A DNA stretch of 64,000 nucleotides from Lucifuga dentata. Its lineage: Eukaryota; Chordata; Actinopteri; Ophidiiformes; Bythitidae. Positions 43,101 to 54,200 of this stretch are shown here, piece after piece. Within the stretch, counting starts at the first letter, position 1. Every line of letters starts with the position of its first letter. The position numbers were made by a program, and so were the translations under genes. Where the stretch lies: positions 62,001 through 126,000 of the forward strand of contig VXCM01000431.1 of assembly GCA_014773175.1 (NCBI GenBank). Direction: 5' to 3'. The notes below the pieces were generated by a model. The model was not told where the DNA came from. It worked only from the letters and a program-made list of their open reading frames with translations, and ran no database searches.

Positions 43101-45230
43101 GTCTTTGGAAATCTGTTTTAAGCTAGTCTGGATGGTAGATAATTCCTCATCTGAAATGGTCCGCTCATGAATTAGTTCTTCTAATTCCCAACTGGCTCCT
43201 TTCTCATGAGCCAGCAATCCATCTAATTCTGCGCAAAGGCCTGAGAGTCTGTTGACGAGGTAGTGACTCTCTGCTGGACTCAACCCTACCACTGTTTTCT
43301 CACAAATGTCTGCCAGAGTAGCCACCAGAGCTGAGTGCCTCTCCATCTCAACAGTGGCCAATTTATGAGTCCTTAGCTCACTCTCCAGCTTTTGGATATT
43401 AGCTATTGAGACATTCTCAACATGGCCACAGGGGTCTCTTGTAGCATGCATCTCTGCTAGCCAAGAATCAATGCTTGCAAGTTGGTGTAACAGTTTCTCC
43501 CTCTCTTGCAGGTTTTTCTCCATGGTGTTGAGAGCATGAGCTGAGCTGTCAGCAATGGCGCCGTACAGGTCTTCTATTATCCTCAGTGAGTTAAGTACTT
43601 GGTCGTGTTCCTTCTTGTTCATGTGAGAGGCGATGGCTTTGATTTCATCAACTTCTACTTGCAACTTTGACTGTCTTGACAAAACATCAGTCCAAATTCT
43701 TTTTATCTCATCAATTTGAATGCGAGCGTCTTCAGGGAACAGTGCTAACTTTTTCCTAATAGAGATGTGGAGTTCTGTCTGTTTCACCCAAATGACCAAA
43801 TCCCTTAACTTCTTGTTGATCTTAGCTGAAGAAGTGTCCATGCTATGTGTGAAAGTGTCAATCTTACTCTTGGTTACACTGAGCAAAGACCTCAATTCCT
43901 GAAGCACATTTTTGACCTCATTCTTCTCTTTCTGACCAGAGAAACACCCAAGACCATCTGACTGTGACTGTAAGTGTAAATAAAGCTGGTTATACAGTTT
44001 CAGGTCAGTAGACAGACAAATAAATTCTAAAGAACTTCTGCTGTCATGGGTTTTCTCAGAATATTCCAAAAAAGTGTTGGATTTCTGAAGAACTTCCAGC
44101 TTGACTTGAAGCTGTCTGGCCTCTTTTATGAGCAGAGAAGCCTGAGAGGTGGAATTTGAGGTATGCCTCAGAGCTCTCTTGATGCTTCCTTCTAAAATCC
44201 TCCATTCTTCCTGGATATCCCCAAGCTGAGCAAGAAGAGCTCCTGAACTTTCAGCATCACTCAAATGTACGGACAGCTGGCGACTTAACCGGAGGAGCTC
44301 CTCCATCATGCCTCTCTTCAGCTCCATGGTTTTCAAAAGGACTCGGAGTTTTTCCGCTTGAAGGGCACTGCTTCCCAAAGTATTCCTGACAAAACCCACA
44401 ATGAGAGAATGCGATTGTATATTAAGTCACCAAACTACTATTAGCAAGTGATGATATCAAAGCTGATTAGATTACTCACGAGCTCATTTTTTCTTTCTCA
44501 GCAGCCAGGACCTCCAGGAAAGCTCTGATGACCTTCATCTGTCTGTGATAGTGTCTGACCTGATCCAGCTGTGCTGCTTTGATCTGCACGGTGGCAGACG
44601 CATCCAGAAGAGCAGCACTCCACTGTCCTTCCATGGTTTTCAGGACATCAGGGTCACAAAATGTGGCAGCACTTGTACTGTTCATCATATCTACTAGCTC
44701 CAGCACACTGAGTTTGTAGTCCTACAACAGACATCAGACAAAATTATAATACAGTACCACTGGCGAAGACACATAAGCCTTTTTTTACTTATTTGGCACA
44801 AAACCTTAAGAATAAGTCACATTTTGATGACCTGGCAGGACAAAATGATTCTATGATGGAGAAAAGGAGTAAATAGTAGTCCACATTCAAACCCTCACCT
44901 CTGCCTCCTTCAGCTGTTTGCCCATAGCTGTGATGTTGAGTTGAGCTGGTTGATAGCGACATGCTAGAACTTTCTGGACAGTCCGCACCAATCGAATCTC
45001 TGGTTCACCAGGAGAAGATTCCAGGCACCAATTTAAATGCTGTGTTCTCTGCATAACAACATAAATGTTAGACATTTCAATGTAATAGCATACAATTCTA
45101 AATAGCGGAATAAACTATTATAAGGTAAATGAAAACCAAAGGATTCATCCATCCATCCATTTTCTAAACCCGTTTGTCCCGTTAAGGGTACCAAAGGATT
45201 CAGGTCAGTAAAATTTTTGTTACTTGAGTA

Positions 45231-45280
<50 letters not shown>

Positions 45281-48200
45281 CACACTTTGGTTGCAGTCCA
45301 ACAGGCTTGAATGCCAAATACTACTAATAAGAATGACAATAATATTAAAAGTACGTCAAACTGGCTAAAAACAGTACAAGTTATTAGATTCAATAGATCA
45401 GTTAGATTTCTGCTATCTTGTCTAAATTTTTTAAAAAGTTGCCTAATTGACATTAGAAGAAATCACAAATGGACAGAAGATGATTTATTTACAAAGATGA
45501 AGATGATTTATTTACAAAGCCTCGAGAGCAACAGAACTGATCAGAGATATTAAAGTTCCTTCCTGTTCCGTCCTGTTTTCAAGCATTCCTGTTTTCAATC
45601 TTTTTATTCTTAGTTCAATCTTTAAATACTTATTTTAAGGACCATACATGAAAACATGCATGTATACCACCGCAGTATTGTTTCTAAAATCATAATATTG
45701 TCACACTTTGTATCAAAAGCAGTGTAACGTACAGACTGCATAATGTGGGTAATTAGATCATAATGTGGGTAATTAGATCCTGCAGGAAATTGTTGAGGGT
45801 CATAGCTCCTTCCTGTGGATTTTCCTTTCTGTGGCATCATGGGATTACAGAGAGATGCATCCAGAAAAGCACCAGCACCAGCTTGCTGTTCTTATCACTT
45901 TGCTGTGTGTTTAGACTTCAGAGAGAATTTGTGTTCTTTGGGAGAACACACATGAACACTTGGGAGCTGTGCAGCAATTGCATATTTCTATCATACAACT
46001 AACATGTTTCAAATCAGAACTTTCAGCTCAATTTAGTAACTCATAACAACACACTTACTGTGAATCTATGTGAAACACCATTCTCCCAGCTAAATCCAGT
46101 CAATAAAATACTTACATTTATGATGTTACTTTTTTCCACCAAGCTCTGGATATCACAGAACATTTCCAGCATGGTGGACCGGTGTGTGTGAGCCTCTGGT
46201 GATCCACCTGTCCTCTCTCCTGTTCCCAGATCAGCCGGTAACCCCAAAAGTCTCTTCTCAGGCTCCATGACCGCTTGGATCTGAGGCAATGTACACAAAA
46301 ACCAAGGGTGGTGTTCACATTTTAGCCTTCTTCTTCTCCGTATTTGGCCAAAGATAATAACAAAGTTTCCTGTTCTTTCCTAGTTCCAGTGTAAGTAGTG
46401 GATATTACCATGTTGACAGCCGCCTGGCGAGTCAGTGCAGCTTAGCACAAGAATGTGCCTGAGTAGGGAGCTTCTTGCCCTGAGGGAGAAGGACTCTGCT
46501 CCAGTCTATTTATTTATTAATAATGCACTACTGCCCCATGACACTCTTTAAAAAATATATATTGATCTATTCTAACTTGGTTAAACAGAGCAAACACTGT
46601 AACATAACATCAACTGTCAGGCTCTGAGATAAATAAATAAATAAATAAATACATAAAAAATGGGGGAGGTGCCTTTTGAAAGTCTGTGACGTGACTAGGT
46701 GTGTCTTGGAGGAGGTGCAGCAGAGCAGCAGGAAGATTTGAATACAAGCAGCAGCAGCTGACGGATTTGGTGTGAAAAAGGGAGGAGGAGCTTGTTTAAG
46801 CCTAAATTTGCTGTATAAATATTTACTGTTTATCGTGAATATTGCAAAAGTGAAGGAAAATATCTTTGAGGCCTGTGGATTATGTAATGAAAAGAACTCT
46901 AATCAAAAAGGCCAAGACCTATCTGGGGCATTTCAATAAATTTACTAACATTTTTTATACAATTATTACCTTTACCTAAGAGGTCATGTTTATTTTGGAG
47001 ATATGTGGGACATGGGTCAAGTAAGAGTTGACTCGATTTCAAGGCAGATTTGTATCGAGATTCAATTGCAGTACATACTGTCAACTTTTATAAGGCATTT
47101 GTCGACATTTTTACACATCCTAAGACACCAAACTGAGTGATTCAGGTTTGTGTATCTTTTGATGGATGATCAACAGCTGCAACTTAGCCTAGATCCAGAT
47201 GAGATACTGATCCGGATCTCTCAGATTAAAATATATGATTGGACAGGGGTCATTTATGGCATCACTGTACCTTAACAAATAAGGCAAAAACCATACAACT
47301 ACCAACCGTGTGTAGCCAAGATAATGATGAATCATCAATAAAACAGATTTAACATACCAGTATTTCAGTTATGGATATAGATCTAGGAGAAGTTTTCTGT
47401 ACAATCTTCTCCTGGATCTATATACATAACTGTTGAAATATATTTATATGCACCTGATTTTAACAATAGTAAAAGTCTGGCTTATATGGGCAAAAAAGCT
47501 GAAGAAGGCTGGTGGGCTTTGATATTTTAAGGAATTTACCATATTTACCAATTACATTGTGAGCTGTTATGTGCATCTTTGCATTTTATATCGTTGTACA
47601 CAATATTAATAATTTTTTGTCACTGATTCATTTGATCGTTCTCTGTAAAGCCTTTGCAATATGCTTGCAATGAAGGTCTATAGAAAACAATTTACACATT
47701 TCTTAACAATAGCAGCATTTTACAACCTATTCTACACAATAAGCATTATTTTATTTCATTCGTCTTGGTGAAAAAGAAATTTCTTCACACCTGGTGAAGT
47801 GTGTTTTGCATAAAGATGATGATAACTGAGGACTCTGGCAAAATTGTGACTTTTAAATGCCACATGTAGACAGATCTCTAATGGCGGTAGGTAAATGTCA
47901 AAAAAAGACCTTGTTCGATGGTTGTCATTTATGTGCGCAGGGACTGTGGATTCAGCCATGAATGAGAAGGAAGATAGCAATAAAACTATACGCCTACATG
48001 AAGTTTCATTTAAAGTCCCAAAAAAGTATAGAATAAATGATTTTTACCTGCCTGTGTGTCCCCTCTGTGTCTTCCAGCCATGCAAGGAACTTTGATTCAC
48101 TTTCTCTTTTCAGGTGCAGTGCACCATCTTTTGCTTTTGACATATTAACATGTTTGGTGCATTCAGTGTCCTTTACTTTTCCTGTGACTTTTCTCACCAC

Positions 48201-51200
48201 CGCCTCTGTACATCCTGCACATGTAGACCGTACAGCATCAGTAGACACCATCTTTTTAATGTCAGTGGTGTCAGCAGCAGGGACTTGTGTTTCGGTTAAG
48301 ACGTCTCCTTCAGTTGTTGGCTCTGAACCATCATCAATGCTCAGGATTGAGCTCTCTATTTGTTCCTCAGTGTGAAAAAAGTCTCTTATCAGGTCTTGTA
48401 CAACGTCTGGACACGTTGTTGTGTCTACAGTACCTGAGGCAGTGACTGTGGATTCAGCAACAGGATCACATGAACTGGAGGAATTTGATCCCTCGTTGTG
48501 CCTTTCAGGCCTTTCAGAGTTTCTGCTTTTTAGTTTTTCATACAGTATTTTGGCACCTGTATAATCTCGCTCCTTCAATGCCGGACATAAGAACACCAAT
48601 GTTTTTTCTGACAAGTCTGCTACTTCAGATGCCTTTGAGAACCGTGCACTTGAAACTTCTATGTTCTTGTGTTTTGTATCACACATGTCTGCTACTTGAG
48701 ATGCCTTCGAGAACCACATACTTGAATCTTCTGAAATCTGTTGTTTTTCAACCTGGCTGAGCTGTAACCCATATAATACAATAAACAATATTCAAAAAGA
48801 AAACAACATTAATAAATTTCAGTTTGGAATACTTAACACGGAGGAGAAACTCACCAGACATTTTGATAAGGTTTCAACTTTTGATGTGCTTTTAGTTATT
48901 TCTTTTAAGGCCTTTTTCTCCAGCTTGTTTGTGAGCTTTGCTCCCAGACAGTTCAACAGAAAGTCTCGCTCTGAGAACATGCTGTGAAGGGCTCGCTGAA
49001 GCCGCAAACCCTCATCCAGAGTTGCCTATGATGAACACAAACAGACAAACTCAAATAATAAATGTGTCTCAGCCTTAAAAATCCATTTTTCAGGTAAGCT
49101 CCTTTTGTGTGAATTATTTCAGCACTGGAAAGAAATCATGTTATGGATTTAGAGATACATTTATATTGACCAAGACAAGTAAAACAAGTATACGACAAAT
49201 GATCTACAGCATTTTAGAGAGTTTCTTGCAGTGGCAGAGTTAGAAAAAGTGAAAAACAGATAGAAATATGACTCCCAGCATCTTCTTCAGTAAACTTTTA
49301 AACAAATGATCCCCTGTGATCTGCCTAACTCTCTACTCTGTTCATCATGAAGAAGGTGTTCCCTTCACTGTATTATTCATGAATAAAGGATGTGTTCATG
49401 GCAGTTTAGGAGAGCGTTACAAAATACAAAAATTCTGCCTACCTTGTAGACAAACTACAGGTTTGTTTCTGAGCGCAGTGGGGTACAACATAATGGTTTT
49501 GGTAATAACACAGTGCAGCCTTAAAATGGGAAAGAACAGCTGCTTCTTTAGTGACATTATCACTACTGTGTTTTCTGGAAACTAATCATCACCCTCCATC
49601 AATGCACCAAAAGTTCAGGGAAACGGCATCATGGGCCTGATCAAATCCAGGTATGGATTGTGTTACATTTTAGGTTTTATTTCTTTTTAAATTATTACAC
49701 AGAATGTTATTTGAATTAGTATAGATGGGTCAAAGCAGAATGCGTAGGCTACTAAACTGTTCTTTATGTGAAACAACTTTATTTTATTTATAACAACTTT
49801 ACTTTAGACTATGAATACACAATGATGTGGTTTATCCATTGGATCTAATCAATCAATAATACTTAATCCAAAATAAGGCTGATGACTTTTTGTTTTGATA
49901 TCTTGGATGGAAGAGAATATGAAACATCTTCAGTAAAATAATTTCTACATCTTCATATCATAAGAAAGTTGAAATGGGAAACTTTACACCCAAGAATGAT
50001 TTGTTCTGAAAAACTTTGACAGTTCCATATTGAAAACAGGATCTGCTGTATTTTAATCTGGCTGATGTCATTCCAAACTCATGGAAGTTTCAAACGTCAC
50101 CAACTTCCAGTCCAGCAATTTTAAATCCTGAGTTATGGATTGCTCCCTTCCATCAAATACCAGTGAAATCAAAGCATTACAACTTTTGAATTGTTGAAGT
50201 AAGGAGAATATCCTGCAGCAAATCTCCATGAAACACAAATAAAAACAGAAATCCCCATGTATGGGTTTGTGTATACATTTAATCGACATGATGAGTAAAA
50301 CCAGATGTAATTCTACCCTTCTGAGTCGATGCTCATCTGCAATGATTGTATCATGTTTTGCTCTAAAATGTTTTTTTTTTAAAGGTTGTTTCTAAAAAGT
50401 TTCTCATTCTAAAACAGGTACAATGACGAAAATTTACAATAACAGCTGTAAGATACCAGGTTTTTATTGGTGGGTTTTTTTTTTTGTCCTAGTGGAAGCT
50501 CAGTAAACAACAAAGCAGCCTTCTGTTTTCTGTGTTCTAAAGGAGAGGATAAGTGGACAAATGGATGGGATGTTTTGGTGGGTATTACCTGGCTGGGCAG
50601 TGGTGGTACCACTTGTTCTGTCTGGTTCCACTTTTGCAGCTGCCTGATGACCTCTCTAACCTTGTTAGCTACGTTGTCTGCACACTCCTGCTTCTGTTGG
50701 AGCAAAGCGGTCCTCAGGCTACAGTGAGAACAGGAATGAGAGAAAACCAGCAGCAAGTGAGTTAATATTATGTTTAAAATCAATGAAATGCAACACTGCC
50801 TTGTCAAATATACCGTGGCTCACTGATCTAATATTATAAAACACGAGCCAATGGTGGAGACAGATTTTAATGTTGGTGTAGTCAGTTTTGTTACCTCCAC
50901 CAATGAAGTTACATTTTCACCCCACTTTAAAGGACCATACCAGCCATTTTGCATGTTTGAGCCTAATATATTCAGTTTTCATACACATAACNCTTTAAAG
51001 GACCATACCAGCCATTTTGCATGTTTGAGCCTAATATATTCAGTTTTCATACACATAACATTACTAACAACCATTTCCCAAAGCTTACTACTGTAACGGT
51101 GAATTAAAAAAAATATTTCCTACCTTCCAGACCACCATTGGTTTCAGTTCATTCTGGTACACTATTAAAATCAACTTACTGATACTTGAAGCGTTCTTGG

Positions 51201-54200
51201 GATAGGTAATCCATCATTCGTGAACAAGACTTATATTTAGGGTTTTTTTTTTTTTCCTAAGTTACGTAATTTTAACGTTTAAATAAAAAGCGCGGAAGTG
51301 AATGTATGTCTCCACTGGGGAATATAGTTCCAAAAAAAGACCTGCATTTATCGAAAAATTTAAACAACTGTGACTTCATAAGGCTGCGTCACTATTAGCA
51401 GGTGAAACAATTTTTAAGGAGGGTGTATTGCTTGAATGTTTGAGTTTGAAAGATTAAGAGATTTTATCCTTTAGGAAATGGCTGTCAGTAATGTAACATG
51501 CATGAAAATTGAATATATTAGGCTCAAATATGCAAAATGGCCAGTATGGTCCTTTAAGGNGTAACATGCATGAAAATTGAATATATTAGGCTCAAATATG
51601 CAAAATGGCCAGTATGGTCCTTTAAGGAGAGAAAGCCATGTTTACCATGTTTCACTGTACCTGTTAAGGTCTTTAGCAACTGCATCAACGGTGATAAATG
51701 CATCTGTATGAAGCGTTGCTTGTGTTGTATTTGACTTTTCTGTCTTTTGTAGGTCAGAAATTCTTGCAGCCAACTCCGTCAACCAGGTAAAGCTGTCCTG
51801 AGAGAGGAAAATACCCATATGAATGATGGTGTTGTATACTATGTGATTAAGTGTGGAAAGATAGGATGGAGCATGGGGAGTTAGTGGGTGGACAAATTGT
51901 CAAATATAGAAAGCACCTGGCAACATTTTCTGGGATAAAGTAACATTACCATTAGTAGGGTGTTTGCTATTACCTGTATTGTGTTCCACTGCTGTTTGAG
52001 CTGGCTGATATCAGGAAACACTTCATGGTTTCCACACAGATTTCCCAAACACTCAGCCAGCTGCTTCACTGCAGTCTGCACACAGGTGGCTTCTTCCCCC
52101 ACTTGCTGATCTTTCTGGTTCCTGTTCTCCTTCACCTGTTCCAAAACTTCCCTGATATAACTTTCTACTGCCCCCTTGTGTTTTTGGAGGCTGCTGATTT
52201 GCTGGGAGCTGCATACACATTCAGACACGCACACATCACACAAGCATGCAAAACATACAAATGACAGCATGGTGATAAAACGATTCCAGAAAGAGAACAA
52301 GTTAAACTTGTTTTTCTGTTTTGTTTTACTCTCTCTAACCTGCTCTTGAAAGTATGAACAAGCTGTATGAATCTGTATGAATCTTTTGTGTCTCACATAG
52401 AAAGGCTGAATGTTGATGAAGAGATTAACTTTCCTTAATCCCTTGAGAAATAAACCAGCTGAGCTGCAGCTCTGCGTACCCTTATTTTACTGTTTAAATG
52501 TTGCTTATGATGTCAAATAATATTGTCTATAAGCATGGCCGTCATTACCTGTGGAGCGATTGGACGTCCGTCTCAGTCTGTTCCTCCACCCAAGAGAGGA
52601 GCTGCCGGGTGGCTCTGAGTTTCTCCTGCAGCCGAATCCCATCTGCAGCCAGACTCTGCAGGCCCTCTGGGCTCACAATGGAAGCCATGATGTGCAGATC
52701 CTCCAGCAAGCTGTCTGCCTGCTCCTCCTGAATCTGGAGCTGAGAGCAAAGATCCTGTAAAAGAAAATTAGAATTTAGGTTAGGGGAGTTGTCTTTTCAA
52801 AGCCTTAGCCATCAGACCTCATATTCCAGGATGGGTGTGTCATGATGTCCTTCAAACTTTTAAATATTCATATCTAACTCATGATGTGACTTAGAGCTGT
52901 GCAAAGTTGCCTAATTTCCACATCTGACTTCAAAATTTAGCATTTAGAGATAATTTACAACATCTAAAGTAAATGAAACGGGATACTGTTCTCTATTGAG
53001 CCTCTATTTCTTGATTTAGAGTGATATAGACTGCATTATATTTATGCATAACAAAATATTGTATAATACATCTTTAACCTGCACTCCTGCATTTGACTAC
53101 AAGGTTAAATCAGAGCATAATAATTCAAAAATATTAATTGAAACATATTTATTTCTTCCTAGGTCAAGTTTAGGCCTTACTTTAAGCTTTGCGAGGACTG
53201 CTGCAACATCAGAGACACTGACAGCGATGAGACAGTCCTGAATCTTTTGGACGGTGTCATCGCACTGAGACATCCTGGCAGCGATCTGTTCCTTAGCAGC
53301 CACCATCTGCCTAAAAACATCCTCAGCTTCAGAAAAAAGCTCCTTCATCTGCTCTATTTTCTTCCTCAGCTGGCTCTCCACCACCTACACAAAATACAAC
53401 AAATGTAGAGATTCACCTCCTTCTGATTAATCTCTGACAAGGCACTGTAGTGCCATGCACTATTCAGGTGTCAAAGGTTAACATATAAAAATCTGTCTAG
53501 ATTTGATCATAATTTCAGTGTATACCATGCATCAAAAAATACACATTCACTGACACTTCATAGACCTAGCTAAGGGACTCTGATGTCTAATTCCAATCCA
53601 AGACATCATGTATACTCTTATTTGCATTACTGCTAATCTTTGACCTGTTACAATCTGACAAAATGATCACAATTCCTATGTGACAAGAGAAAAAAAACTG
53701 TAATGTTACCTGGGAACATATCAAAACTCTATAATTTCATATCTACTGTACCTACAGTATGTGCTGTATCCTGGCTGCTCTGTCACAGCCTTGCATACCC
53801 ACAGCAGTGATTCTGAGCAGAAAGCAGAGACGCTGTGCATCCTGTACCTGCAGCTCCAGAGGAGGCTCTGCACTCTGAAACAGGGCCTGAATCTCAGCAG
53901 CTCTGCGGTGGAAATGCTCCATGCTCACTTCTTGGGCCTGGATCTCATTCTGAAGGCGGTCAAAGCGAATCATATCTCAAAGCCATTGTGGAAAATTGGA
54001 GACCACTTGAAGGATCGAAAATAAGAAGATGGCTTTACCTGCAAGGCCTTGATGTCTTCCTCATTCTGAAAGCAAGAAGACTGAGCAAACGTATCTAGTT
54101 TACTGACAGTCCAACTTTCCACCTCCGCCCCCAGCTGAAGGACCCTGTCCCACAGAGTCAGGCCAAGGTGTATGTTGTCAAAGTGAGAGTCTGTTCTTTC

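Larger units (their letters stand above)
46281..48047 (-). other. syne2: syne2 intron between exons 23 and 24
   Basis: 1.77 kb, next to the unusual exon 23. Contains the AAAT repeat and the candidate internal start; 46900-47900 is AT-rich with nothing recognised. Confidence 0.7.

Noticed and set aside
46116..46411. 15-nt micro-exon AAVNM between exons 23 and 24
   Set aside because: The in-frame CCAG|GCGGCTGTCAACATG|GTAATA arrangement is possible, but the acceptor is weak and there is no family counterpart; listed only as a candidate alternative start.
50068..50289. Exon-like helical stretch in the intron between exons 21 and 22
   Set aside because: The available acceptors would need a phase-2 upstream exon, but exon 21 ends in phase 0, and no good donor follows.
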